A stretch of 64,000 bases of DNA from Pseudomonas anuradhapurensis (GTDB lineage: Bacteria > Pseudomonadota > Gammaproteobacteria > Pseudomonadales > Pseudomonadaceae). The DNA lies in contig NZ_CP077097.1 in assembly GCF_014269225.2 (NCBI RefSeq), positions 4,413,001 through 4,477,000 of the forward strand. Reading direction: 5' to 3'. A program made the position numbers and the translations under genes. Position 1 is the first letter of the stretch, and the number at the start of each line of letters is the position of its first letter. The notes below the pieces were generated by a model, which was given only the letters and a program-made list of their open reading frames with translations, was not told where the DNA came from and made no database searches. Shown piece by piece: positions 48,920-57,608 of this stretch.

Positions 48920-49867
48920 ATGGACACCCTGCAAAACATGCGTGCTTTCAGTTGCGTAGCCCAACTGGGCAGCTTTACCGCTGCCGCCGGGCAGCTGGAT
49001 ACGACCACCGCGAACGTGTCGCGGGCAGTCTCCAACCTGGAAGCCCATCTGCAAACAAGGCTGCTCAACCGCACCACTCGGCGCATTGCGCTGACCGAAG
49101 CCGGCAAGCGCTACCTGATGCGTTGCGAACAGATTCTTACCTATGTGGAAGAAGCCGAGGCCGAGGCCAGCGACGCCCATGCGCGCCCCGCCGGGCAATT
49201 GAAGGTGCACTCGATGACCGGGGTCGGCCAGCACTTCGTGGTCGATGCCATTGCCCGCTACCGCGAGTCGCACCCGGACGTGACCTTCGACCTGACCATG
49301 GCCAATCGCGTGCCCGACCTGCTCGACGAGGGCTATGACGTGTCCATCGTGCTGGCCACCGAACTGCCCGACTCGGGGTTCGTGTCGCAGCGCCTGGGCA
49401 TCACCTACAGCATCGTCTGCGCCTCGCCCGCCTACATTGCCCGCCACGGCGTGCCGCACAAGCCCGCCGACCTGCTCAAGCATGCCTGCCTGCGCATGGT
49501 CAGCCCGGTGATCCCGCTGGAAAAATGGCTGTTCGACGGCCCGGAAGGCCAGGAAATGGTCAACATCACCAGCTCGCCGTTCATGGTGAATACCGCCGAT
49601 GCCATGAAGACCGCGATTCGCAGCGGCATGGGGGTGGGCGTGCTGCCGATCTATTCGGCCATCGACGGCCTGCGTGACGGCAGCCTGGTGCGGGTGCTGC
49701 CCGAGTACCGCCTGCAGGAGTTGAACCTGTATGCGATCTACCCGTCGCGGCAGTACCTGGACGCCAAGATCAAGACCTGGGTCGAGTACCTGCGCAATTC
49801 GCTGCCAGAAATCCTCGCGGCGCACGAGGCCGACCTGAAAACCCATCAGGTGCTGATCGCCAATTAA
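48920..49867 (+). CDS. LysR-family regulator (AaeR-like)
   Basis: 315 aa. The N-terminal helix-turn-helix (MRAFSCVAQLGSFTAAAGQLDTTTANVSRAVSNLEAHL) and the LysR substrate domain are intact. It is divergent from the OprM-FUSC-DUF1656-HlyD operon with 191 bases between, so it most likely controls that operon and itself. The inducer is unknown. The gap contains a quasi-palindrome GACACAATTTTGTC at 48886-48899 just before its start. Confidence 0.92.
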   Translation: MDTLQNMRAFSCVAQLGSFTAAAGQLDTTTANVSRAVSNLEAHLQTRLLNRTTRRIALTEAGKRYLMRCEQILTYVEEAEAEASDAHARPAGQLKVHSMTGVGQHFVVDAIARYRESHPDVTFDLTMANRVPDLLDEGYDVSIVLATELPDSGFVSQRLGITYSIVCASPAYIARHGVPHKPADLLKHACLRMVSPVIPLEKWLFDGPEGQEMVNITSSPFMVNTADAMKTAIRSGMGVGVLPIYSAIDGLRDGSLVRVLPEYRLQELNLYAIYPSRQYLDAKIKTWVEYLRNSLPEILAAHEADLKTHQVLIAN

Positions 49868-49917
49868 AAAGCTGCTGCATTGCGGGGGCGGACAATGGTA
49901 GGTTGCTAACCAATGTC

Positions 49918-50006
49918 GGCCCTTTCGCGGGCACGCCCGTTCCTGCAGGAAATGCACAGGTCTGCAATCTGTGCGGGACCTGTGGCAGCGGGCCTGCTCG
50001 CGAATG
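49918..50006. repeat. Diverged inverted REP pair
   Basis: Left arm GGCCCTTTCGCGGGCACGCC and right arm CCTGTGGCAGCGGGCCTGCT are recognisable but decayed copies of the CTGTGGGAGCGGG type. It lies before the 2-hydroxyacid dehydrogenase, and the gene's false N-terminal extension reads through it. Confidence 0.6.
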
Positions 50007-50043
50007 CGCCCCACCGCCCCTCGCCTTGCAGAGAAGTAGCCCG

Positions 50044-51018
50044 ATGAAAAAGACCGTCCTGGCCTTCAGCCGCATTACCCCGGCCATGGCCGAGCGCCTG
50101 CAGCAAGATTTCAACGTGATCCTGCCCAACCCCAAGCTGGGCGACATCAATGCCCAGTTCAACGAAGCCCTGCCCGAGGCCCACGGCCTGATCGGCGTCG
50201 GCCGCAAGCTGGGCCGGGCACAGCTCGAAGGCGCGGCCAGGCTGGAAGTGGTGTCCAGCGTTTCGGTCGGCTACGACAACTACGACCTGGACTACCTCAA
50301 TGAACGTGGCATCGCCCTGACCAACACCCCGGATGTACTGACCGAAAGCACCGCCGACCTGGGCTTCTCGCTGATCATGGGCTGCGCCCGCCGCACCGCC
50401 GAACTGGATGCCTGGACCAAGGCCGGCAACTGGCAGGCCACCGTGGGCCCGGCCCACTTCGGCAGTGACGTGCATGGCAAGACCCTGGGCATCGTTGGCC
50501 TGGGCAACATCGGCGCAGCCGTGGCGCGCCGGGGCCACTTCGGTTTCAACATGCCGATCCTGTACAGCGGCAACAGCCGCAAGGCCGCGCTGGAGCAAGA
50601 ACTGGGCGCACAATTCCGCAGCCTGGAGCAACTGCTGGCCGAGGCAGACTTCGTGTGCATCGTGGTGCCGCTGTCCGATGCCACGCGCAAGCTGATCAGC
50701 ACCCGCGAGCTGCAACTGATGAAGCCGAGCGCGTTCCTGATCAACATCGCCCGCGGGCCGGTGGTGGACGAGGCAGCGCTGGTCGAGGCGCTGCAGAACA
50801 GCACCATTCGCGGTGCGGGCCTGGACGTGTACGAGAAAGAGCCGCTGGGTGATTCGCCGTTGTTCAGGCTGCCCAACGCGCTGACCTTGCCGCACATCGG
50901 TTCGGCCACTGCCGAAACCCGCGAGGCCATGGCCAACCGGGCAATCGACAACCTGCGCGCGGCGCTGCTGGGTGAGCGGCCGCGAGACCTGGTGAACCCG
51001 CAGGCGTGGAAGGGCTGA
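50044..51018 (+). CDS. D-2-hydroxyacid dehydrogenase (hydroxypyruvate/2-ketogluconate reductase type)
   Basis: 324 aa NAD(P)-dependent reductase. The cofactor motif GLGNIGAAVARR is in the middle, with the catalytic Arg in NIARGPVVDEAAL, the Glu in DVYEKEPL, and the His in PHIGSAT. Length and sequence style fit the GhrB/TkrA group, which reduces glyoxylate, hydroxypyruvate or 2-keto-gluconate; which one cannot be decided. ATG 50044 (MKKTVLAFSR) is preferred to a 47-codon extension encoded by the repeat. Confidence 0.92.
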   Translation: MKKTVLAFSRITPAMAERLQQDFNVILPNPKLGDINAQFNEALPEAHGLIGVGRKLGRAQLEGAARLEVVSSVSVGYDNYDLDYLNERGIALTNTPDVLTESTADLGFSLIMGCARRTAELDAWTKAGNWQATVGPAHFGSDVHGKTLGIVGLGNIGAAVARRGHFGFNMPILYSGNSRKAALEQELGAQFRSLEQLLAEADFVCIVVPLSDATRKLISTRELQLMKPSAFLINIARGPVVDEAALVEALQNSTIRGAGLDVYEKEPLGDSPLFRLPNALTLPHIGSATAETREAMANRAIDNLRAALLGERPRDLVNPQAWKG

Positions 51019-51043
51019 TGCTTGCCTGACCCGGCGCGGCTCC

Positions 51044-51155
51044 TGTAGGAGCGGCCTTGTGTCGCGATGGGCCGCAAGGCGGCCCCGGCAATATCAGCGA
51101 AGAAGCTGAATCGGGGCCGCTACGCGCCCCATCGCGACACAAGGCCGCTCCTACA
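51044..51155. repeat. Inverted REP pair (TGTAGGAGCGGCC type) overlapping a stop codon
   Basis: Arms TGTAGGAGCGGCCTTGTGTC and GACACAAGGCCGCTCCTACA with inner GGCCCCGG / TCGGGGCC arms. Its right end reaches into the stop codon of the EamA gene (51151-51153), showing very close insertion. Confidence 0.88.
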
Positions 51156-52053
51156 CAGGTCGCGACAGCCCGGTTGCCAACTTGGGCTTGGGCTTGCGAA
51201 ACACCAGCACATTCCCCGCCATCACCGCCACCAGCCCCAACAAGGCCGGCGCCGTCCATTGATAGCCCTCGGCCACCGCCGACACGTTCAACGCCACCAA
51301 CGGGAACAGCACCGTGCAGTACGCGGCCCGCTCCGGCCCCATGCGCCCGACCAGGGTCAGGTAGGCAGTGAAGGCGATCACCGACCCCGGGATGACCAGG
51401 TACAGTAACGAGCCGATATAGCGCGCATTCCACTCCATGCTGAACGGCACGCCGCTGATCACACAGAACAGCGCCAGCATCGCTGCCCCGTAGACCATGC
51501 CCCAGGCATTGGTGGTCATGGGCTTGAGCCCGGCCTTCTGCTGCATGCTCGAGAGCATGTTGCCCGCCGAGAAACACAAGGTGCCGAGCAAAGCCAGGCC
51601 AAGGCCATACAGGGTCTCGCGGCTGGCCGTGTGGTGCGACAGCTCCGGCCAGAACAACAGGCCCAGGCCGAGCAAGCCCAGGGCGCCACCGCCGAGCACA
51701 TTGCCGGCAATCTTCTGGCCAAAGAAGATCCGAGCGTTTAGCGCGTTCCACAAGGTGGCAGTGGAAAACACCACGGCAATCAGGCCGCTGGCGATCCACT
51801 GGCTGGCGCTGAGGAAGCAGATGAAGTTGACGCAGAACAGGCACAGGCCCTGGGCCAGGCAGATCTGGTGACCACGGCGGTTCATCGGCTGCAGGCGGCG
51901 GGTGAACAGCAGGAAGGCGAACAGGATCAGACCGGCCAGGGCGAAGCGGTAGACGATCGAGACCGGAATGGCGACCACGCCCAGCTGCAGTTTGAGGGCG
52001 ATCCAGGTAGTACCCCAGATCAGCACGGTAAGTAGATAGAGTGACAAGTTCAT
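51151..52053 (-). CDS. EamA-family transporter (DMT superfamily)
   Basis: 300 aa with about ten membrane helices in two EamA repeats; the start NLSLYLLTVLIWGTTWIALK is characteristic. The family exports amino acids or metabolites; the substrate here is unknown. It is divergent from an AraC gene that may control it. The TAG stop lies inside a REP element. Confidence 0.92.
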   Translation of the reverse strand: MNLSLYLLTVLIWGTTWIALKLQLGVVAIPVSIVYRFALAGLILFAFLLFTRRLQPMNRRGHQICLAQGLCLFCVNFICFLSASQWIASGLIAVVFSTATLWNALNARIFFGQKIAGNVLGGGALGLLGLGLLFWPELSHHTASRETLYGLGLALLGTLCFSAGNMLSSMQQKAGLKPMTTNAWGMVYGAAMLALFCVISGVPFSMEWNARYIGSLLYLVIPGSVIAFTAYLTLVGRMGPERAAYCTVLFPLVALNVSAVAEGYQWTAPALLGLVAVMAGNVLVFRKPKPKLATGLSRPV

Positions 52054-52093
52054 GGTGGCGGTTCCTTGGGCCTTTCAAGATCGGTGCCCGGCG

Positions 52094-52114
52094 CTTCGCG
52101 GCTTTAGCCGCGAA
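52094..52114. repeat. Single short REP-like palindrome
   Basis: CTTCGCGGCTTTAGCCGCGAA lies 41 bases upstream of the EamA start in the divergent region. It shares the TTCGCGG/CCGCGAA core with the other repeats, but the flanking arms are missing. Confidence 0.55.
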
Positions 52115-52255
52115 TCGAGGGCACAGCCCTCGCCGAGGCATCCCAGTGTTCTCCGCTCGGACAACCGCGCGCTTGCACAAACTTGCGCATTTGTCCCGTG
52201 GGTAGCTGTAAGCCTGCGCAAGGCGCAGTAGGATGGCAGGCAAGAGGAACCGCCC

Positions 52256-53131
52256 ATGACGCCATTCAGCCAACTGCAAGTGTTCAATGCCATGCATGCC
52301 TCGCCCCACGCCCGGTTGGAGCTGAGCGCGCACTTGGGCGACGGGCTGGCGGCGGCGTTGTGGAACAACCGCGACGATGCCCGTGACTACCAGGCACCCA
52401 GCCACCACACCCTGTCGTGCTATATCGCCGACGGCACCGGCACCTTCCGCCGCCAGCGCCCGGCCGACAAGGGTGCACCGAACAAGCTGTGCGTGATGCC
52501 GGCCGGGCAGGAATCGAACTGGGTGATCAATGGCGCGATCCGCCTGGCGCACCTGTACATAAGCGAGGCGCAGTTCGCCCTGGGCTGCGTGCGCCTGCTC
52601 GACCGCGAACCGCGTGAGCTGCAACTGCAGGAAGCGACCTTTCTCGACGACCCGCAGCAGGCCGCGCGCTTTCGCCAGCTGATCACCCTGGACTGGGACG
52701 AACCCGGCGAGCGCTTGCTGGCCAGCAGCCTGGCGCACGAAATCGTCGACCATGCATTGCTCAACCAGGTCGGCCTGCGCCAGGGCCTGCGTCTGAAAGG
52801 CGGGCTGGCACCGAACCTGCGCCGGCAAATGGTCGAATACATCGAAGCACACCTTGACCAACCCATCACCCTGGGTGAACTGGCCTTGCGCTGCAACCTG
52901 TCCGAATACCATTTCGCGCGCATGTTCCGCGCCAGCTTCGGCCTACCGCCGCACCAGTACCTGCTAGCCCGGCGCCTGCACCGGGCCTGCCAGTTGCTGC
53001 GGCTGGGGGGAATGCCGCTGGGGGAGATTGCCCTGCACTGCGGGTTTGCCAGCGCCAGCCATTTCAGCAACCGCTTCCGCCAGGCGATCGGTGCGACACC
53101 GGGCGAATACCGTTCGGCCATTGGCGGCTAA
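52256..53131 (+). CDS. AraC-family transcription regulator
   Basis: 291 aa. The C-terminal AraC/XylS DNA-binding domain (about residues 190-288) has two helix-turn-helix parts: ITLGELALRCNLSEYHFARMFRASFGLPPHQYL and MPLGEIALHCGFASASHFSNRFRQAIGATPGEYR. The N-terminal part is a sensor-like domain of unknown ligand. It is divergent from the EamA exporter, so exporter control is the simple hypothesis. Confidence 0.93.
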   Translation: MTPFSQLQVFNAMHASPHARLELSAHLGDGLAAALWNNRDDARDYQAPSHHTLSCYIADGTGTFRRQRPADKGAPNKLCVMPAGQESNWVINGAIRLAHLYISEAQFALGCVRLLDREPRELQLQEATFLDDPQQAARFRQLITLDWDEPGERLLASSLAHEIVDHALLNQVGLRQGLRLKGGLAPNLRRQMVEYIEAHLDQPITLGELALRCNLSEYHFARMFRASFGLPPHQYLLARRLHRACQLLRLGGMPLGEIALHCGFASASHFSNRFRQAIGATPGEYRSAIGG

Positions 53132-53175
53132 AGCCGTTCCACAGGGACCGCATTACCCTAAAGGGCTGCGCAGTA

Positions 53176-53215
53176 CCTGTGGGAGCGGCTTCAGCCGCGA
53201 AGAGGCCGGCACAGG
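53176..53215. repeat. Single REP element
   Basis: CCTGTGGGAGCGGCTTCAGC then CGCGAAGAGGCCGGCACAGG: one unit with a short internal stem, between the convergent AraC and TonB-receptor genes. Confidence 0.75.
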
Positions 53216-53220
53216 CTGGC

Positions 53221-55611
53221 CTAGAACTCGAAGGTGCTGGACAAGCTCACTTGCCGCGGATCGCCGATAGCCACGAAATACTGATTCACCGCCGAGCTGT
53301 AATAGACCTTGTCGAACAAGTTCTTGACGTTCAGCTGCAACAGCACCTTGTGCTCGTCGAGCCGGGTTTCATAGCTGGCGAAGGCATCGGCCACGGTATA
53401 GGAAGGCAGGTCGAAGCTGTTGCTCGAGTCACCCGCCCGCTCGCCCACGTACCGCGCCCCGGCCCCCATGCGCAAGCGGTCGCCGCCAAACAGGCTGCCG
53501 TAATCGTACACCGCCGACAGCGAACCGCTGTGCCGGGCCACGTTCTGCAGGCGGTTGCCCTTGAGTTCCGGGTCCTTGGTCACTTCAGCATCGGTGAACG
53601 CGTAGCTGCCGATCAGGCTCCAGCGCTCGCTCAGCTGCCCGGTCAGGTCCAGTTCGACACCCCGCGAACCGACTTCACCGGCATTGCTGTACAGCGTCTC
53701 GCCCGTGCGCTGGTCGAGGCTGGAAACCAGCACGTTGCGCTTGGTGATGTCGAACAGCGCCAGGGTACCGGTGAGGCGCCCCGGCATATCGAGCTTGGCC
53801 CCCAGTTCCCACGACTTGCCCTCCTCCGGCGCCACCGAACCGTCCAGCACCACGTTGCCGACCAGCGGCGCAATGGTCGAGTTGGGCTTGAACGATTCGC
53901 TGTAGCTGGCATAGAACGACAGCTGCTCATCGAGCTTGTACACCACGCCCGCATGCGGTACCCAGGTCTGGCCGTTGCTGTCGGTGTTGACCTGGAACGG
54001 GCGCCCGCGGCCAGCGTACTGGTCGTATTGCTGGAAGCGCGCACCGGCCACCAGGATCCAGTGCTCATCCAGGTGCAGCGCGTCCTGTGCGAACAGCGCA
54101 TCGGTGCGCAGCTTGTCGGTCTGGTCGCTTTCCTTGGCACCGACCGTGGTGCCTTCCACTTCCTGACCATAGACCGGGTTGACATAGCTGAAGGTCGATC
54201 GGGCTTTCTGCCGGATCAGGTCACCGCGGAAGATCTTGCGGTCCTCATGGTCGACGCCGAACAGCAGGTCGTTCTGCAGCCCGGCCAGTTGCACAGTGCC
54301 GGCCAGGCTCAGGGTGGCGAACTGGTCCCGGCTCATGGCGTCGTGCGTGCCGTCGATGCTGCGCGACAGCGTGCCGCTTTTCTCAATGACCTTGGTCACC
54401 CGCACCTGGCTGGCATCGTAGGTTTCACGGTTGAAGCTGTAGCCAAAGTGCAGCTTCCAGTCATCGGCCAGCTGGTGATCGAGTTCCAGGCGGTACAGGT
54501 CGGAACGTCCTTCCATGTCGTTGAATGGCTCATCCAGGCGCCGCGTGGCCGGGATGTCCAGCGGGTGGCCATTGTTGCCGAACGCCGTGCCCCGATCGAA
54601 CGGCGAGAGAAACTCGCGATGCTCATAGGCCAGTACCACCTGGGTGTCCTCACCCAGCCAGGCCAGCGACGGCGCCACCAGCGATTCGCGGCGCACACCG
54701 TAGTTGCGCCAGTAGTCCTCGTCCTCGTGGTCGACGATCAAACGGTAGGCGAAATTGCTGTCGCCCAGCGCGCCGGTGCTGTCAAAGCCGCCGCCGCTGC
54801 CATTCTTGCCACTGCCGTAGGTCGAGCCGCGCACGTTCAGGGCGTTGTACTGCTGCAGCTGCGGCCGCTTGCTGACCACATTGATCACCCCGCCCGGGTC
54901 CTGGATGCCATATAGCAGCGACGCCGGGCCCTTGAGCACTTCGACCCGCTCGGTGCTGGCATTGAGGTTGCGGCCCTGTACCACCGGCATGCCGTCGCGC
55001 ATGATCGAACCATCGCGGTTATCACCGAAACCACGCTTCATCACCGTGTCGGCGGTGCCGCCGAAGTTGTTGCCTTGGGTGATGCCGCTGACGTTGGCCA
55101 GGGCGTCGTCGAGGTTGCGCGGGGCCTGGTCGCGAATGACCTGGGCCGGCACCACGTTGATCGCCTGGGGAATGTCCTGGCTCGGGCCTTGCCCGCGCAT
55201 GATCGAGGCGCTGGCGGGGGGCTGGTAGCTGTAGTCGTCCAGTTCCGAGCTTATCGTGGTCGCCTGCAGGTTGAGGGCGCCGGAAGTGTCCAGCGCTTCC
55301 AGGGTGAAGGTGCGTGCGTCGACGCGACGCCAGGCCAACCCGCTGCTGCCCAGCAGTTGCTGCAGGGCCTGCTCGGCGCTGTACCGGCCGTTCAGCGCCG
55401 GGGCCTGCACGCCTGCCAGCTCCTGGGTGTAGACCACGCCCTGGCCAGTGGTGCGACTGAAGGCGTTGAGCGCCTGGGCCAGCGGTTGCGCCGGCTGGGC
55501 GAAGGCGTACGCTTGCTGTTGTTCGACGGCGCCAGCCAGTGGAGCGAAAACGAGGGCCGGCAGCGCGGACAGGCCGAGCAAGAGAGGGACGCAACGCGGG
55601 GTGAACTTCAT
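53221..55611 (-). CDS. TonB-dependent siderophore receptor with N-terminal signalling domain
   Basis: 796 aa outer-membrane receptor. It has a signal peptide, then an STN domain (AFAQPAQPLAQALNAFSRTTGQGVVYT..., about residues 35-110), a plug (PQAINVVPAQVIRDQAPRNLDDALANVSGITQGNN, about 150-270), and a 22-strand barrel ending in the terminal Phe of SSTFEF. The STN domain means it also signals to FecR/FecI, whose genes lie just upstream. The siderophore is unknown; ferrichrome or ferrioxamine-like receptors have this layout. AGGT lies well placed before ATG 55611. A 119-base gap separates it from fecR. Confidence 0.95.
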   Translation of the reverse strand: MKFTPRCVPLLLGLSALPALVFAPLAGAVEQQQAYAFAQPAQPLAQALNAFSRTTGQGVVYTQELAGVQAPALNGRYSAEQALQQLLGSSGLAWRRVDARTFTLEALDTSGALNLQATTISSELDDYSYQPPASASIMRGQGPSQDIPQAINVVPAQVIRDQAPRNLDDALANVSGITQGNNFGGTADTVMKRGFGDNRDGSIMRDGMPVVQGRNLNASTERVEVLKGPASLLYGIQDPGGVINVVSKRPQLQQYNALNVRGSTYGSGKNGSGGGFDSTGALGDSNFAYRLIVDHEDEDYWRNYGVRRESLVAPSLAWLGEDTQVVLAYEHREFLSPFDRGTAFGNNGHPLDIPATRRLDEPFNDMEGRSDLYRLELDHQLADDWKLHFGYSFNRETYDASQVRVTKVIEKSGTLSRSIDGTHDAMSRDQFATLSLAGTVQLAGLQNDLLFGVDHEDRKIFRGDLIRQKARSTFSYVNPVYGQEVEGTTVGAKESDQTDKLRTDALFAQDALHLDEHWILVAGARFQQYDQYAGRGRPFQVNTDSNGQTWVPHAGVVYKLDEQLSFYASYSESFKPNSTIAPLVGNVVLDGSVAPEEGKSWELGAKLDMPGRLTGTLALFDITKRNVLVSSLDQRTGETLYSNAGEVGSRGVELDLTGQLSERWSLIGSYAFTDAEVTKDPELKGNRLQNVARHSGSLSAVYDYGSLFGGDRLRMGAGARYVGERAGDSSNSFDLPSYTVADAFASYETRLDEHKVLLQLNVKNLFDKVYYSSAVNQYFVAIGDPRQVSLSSTFEF

Positions 55612-55730
55612 GGACGCTGACCTGTGAGAGGGTTATGACTGCGAATGAATCGCACTTCCACTCATTACACGGATGTCACGTCCTGTTACCTCACCCGCTA
55701 GCTGAAAATATTTTTTTCCTATGCCGGCGA

Positions 55731-56714
55731 CTATCGGATGACCGTCAACCGCCCTAGTACGGTCTGCTGCGAAAAGCCCATCACCTTGCCCAGCGAATCC
55801 AGCGCCAGCAACGGCTCTGCCACAGGGAAACTGCCACTGACCTTGCGCTGCCCCAGTTGCTCGTCGAGCAACAGGATGCGCCCCGGGTAATAGCGCCCCA
55901 GGTCTTCAAGTACCTGCGCCAGCGGGACCTGGTAGTAGTTCAGCCAACCCTGGCGCCAGGCCAGGCGGTTGTCGCTGTCCACCGTCCCAAGGTCGCCCAG
56001 CCGGCCTGCAACGTAGGCCACCTGCTGGTTGGCCGTCAGTTCGCGCCTTGCAGCGCCTGGTGCCGGGCTTACTGCTACCCGCCCGCTACGCACCGTGACC
56101 TGGGCGCCTTCGCCCTGCTCACGTACTTCGAACTGCGTGCCGAGCACCCGCACCTCGCCACCTGCTGCTTCGACCAGGAACGGTTCGCCGGTATGCGTGA
56201 CCTGGAAGAACGCCGCGCCATGCAGTAACCGCACGCGGCGCTCGCCTCGGACAAAATCGACTGCAATCGCGCTCTGCACATCCAGCGTCACTTGCGTCTG
56301 GTCGGCCAGAATCACCTGGCGCACCTGCCCGGCGCTGCTGTAGTCGGCCTGCAGGTCCTGCAACCACAGGCCGGGTTGCCACCCCCCGGCGATGCCCACG
56401 GCCAGTACCAGGCAGGCCGCCAGCGCCAGTGCCGCGAACCGCTGCCGCCACGGGGACCGGGCCGCTGGCTGGGCCATGGCGTCAAGATAACGCTGCAAGC
56501 CTTGCTGTTCTTCGCCAGCCAGGCGCGCTGCAGCGCTGCCGCTGGCCTGCCACAGCGCCTGCGCCTGGGCGTAGGCTGCGCGGTGCGCGGGGTCGCTCAG
56601 CAGCCAGCGCTTGAACGCGGCGCCCTCGGCTTGCGCGGGCTGCTCGTTGATGCGGCTGAGCCATTGCAGTGCAGCCTGGGACTGCGCCTCGGTAATCTGC
56701 GGTAGACGGCTCAT
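55731..56714 (-). CDS. FecR-family anti-sigma/sensor protein
   Basis: 327 aa. The N-terminal DUF4880 part (TEAQSQAALQWLSRINEQPAQAEGAAFKRWL, cytosolic) is followed by a single membrane segment (ALALAACLVLAVGIAGGW, near residue 100) and the periplasmic FecR domain. It holds FecI inactive, and in the known systems becomes activator when the receptor's STN domain signals. ATG 56714 overlaps the FecI stop (coupled translation); a longer frame is rejected. Confidence 0.93.
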   Translation of the reverse strand: MSRLPQITEAQSQAALQWLSRINEQPAQAEGAAFKRWLLSDPAHRAAYAQAQALWQASGSAAARLAGEEQQGLQRYLDAMAQPAARSPWRQRFAALALAACLVLAVGIAGGWQPGLWLQDLQADYSSAGQVRQVILADQTQVTLDVQSAIAVDFVRGERRVRLLHGAAFFQVTHTGEPFLVEAAGGEVRVLGTQFEVREQGEGAQVTVRSGRVAVSPAPGAARRELTANQQVAYVAGRLGDLGTVDSDNRLAWRQGWLNYYQVPLAQVLEDLGRYYPGRILLLDEQLGQRKVSGSFPVAEPLLALDSLGKVMGFSQQTVLGRLTVIR

Positions 56715-57277
56715 CGGCGGGCACTCCCTGGCCGGCGTGGAATGGACGCGGGCTCGGCCACACTCGCCTTGCACGCCTCGAGGGCGCGCATCATATGCTT
56801 TTCCACAGCACTCCGGGACAGTTGCATGGCCGTGGCGATCTCGCCGTACTTGCAGCCGTGAATGCGATTGAGCAGGAAGATCTGCCGGGTACGCTCGGGC
56901 AAGGCGCGCAGGGCAGCTTCGATGCGCTGCAGGTCGTGGTCGACCTGCACGGCGTGCTCCGGCGCCTGGGCTTCATCTGCCGACAACGCCGCTTCGACCA
57001 CACGTTCGCGGCTGCCTTCACTGCGCAAGTGGTCGATCGCCAGGTTGCCAGCGCAGCGCAGCAGGTAGGTATCCAACGCCTCGACCTTGACCTCGGGGCG
57101 GCGCCAGAAACGCAGGAACAGCTCCTGGACCAGGTCCGATGCCGTGGCCCGGCAACCGACCCGACGGCTGACCAATGCCTCCATGCGCGCCCGCTGGGCC
57201 TGGAACACTTCGACAAAACGCGCACGCCCGCCGCCGTTGTCGGTGTCCGGCTCGAACATGTTGCCCTGTTCGCTCAT
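56711..57277 (-). CDS. FecI-type ECF sigma factor
   Basis: 188 aa extracytoplasmic-function sigma factor. Region 2 includes DLVQELFLRFWRRPEVKVEALDTYLLRCAGNLAIDHLR. Region 4 is LRALPERTRQIFLLNRIHGCKYGEIATAMQLSRSAVEKHMMRALEACK. It is expected to drive transcription of the TonB receptor when signalled. I chose ATG 57277 (MSEQGNMFEP); the internal ATG is also possible. It starts only a few bases after the DUF3325 stop, so it is probably co-transcribed with DUF3649-PepSY-DUF3325. Confidence 0.94.
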   Translation of the reverse strand: MSEQGNMFEPDTDNGGGRARFVEVFQAQRARMEALVSRRVGCRATASDLVQELFLRFWRRPEVKVEALDTYLLRCAGNLAIDHLRSEGSRERVVEAALSADEAQAPEHAVQVDHDLQRIEAALRALPERTRQIFLLNRIHGCKYGEIATAMQLSRSAVEKHMMRALEACKASVAEPASIPRRPGSARR

Positions 57278-57281
57278 CGGG

Positions 57282-57608
57282 TCACCCGGCGTACACCACA
57301 AGCAACGGCCCCAGCACCACGCTGGCGGCGGCCAGGCCCAGCAGCAGCCGGGGCAGGTATGGCAGGCCGAATACCCACACGGTCGCCCCGGCCATCAGTA
57401 CCGCGCCCCATTGCACCAGGCCATGAGCCCAGCCAAGCAGGTGCACGCTGAGTACAAGCGAAGCCAGCAGCAGCAACCAGCCGGTGCTACGCAACAGACG
57501 CAGCTGGCCTGGGCGCGGCTTGCGCTCGAGCAAGTCGGTGAAGTGTTTCTGCATGGCCAGACACAAGGCAACCAAGCCTGCGAATGTGATCAGTGCGATA
57601 CCCGCCAT
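57282..57608 (-). CDS. DUF3325 membrane protein
   Basis: 108 aa with three predicted membrane helices (near residues 3-20, 44-62 and 68-105). Members of this family sit beside PepSY and DUF3649 genes in iron-uptake clusters; the function is unknown. Its ATG overlaps the PepSY stop (TGATG). Four bases separate it from fecI. Confidence 0.9.
   Translation of the reverse strand: MAGIALITFAGLVALCLAMQKHFTDLLERKPRPGQLRLLRSTGWLLLLASLVLSVHLLGWAHGLVQWGAVLMAGATVWVFGLPYLPRLLLGLAAASVVLGPLLVVYAG

Noticed and set aside
49903..50043. 47-codon N-terminal extension of the 2-hydroxyacid dehydrogenase
   Set aside because: The extension is encoded by a decayed REP pair, and the family starts at MKKTVLAFSR.
55620..55730. 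FecI-type promoter before the TonB receptor
   Set aside because: A GGAAAA stretch exists, but no -10 of the FecI type could be placed at the correct distance.
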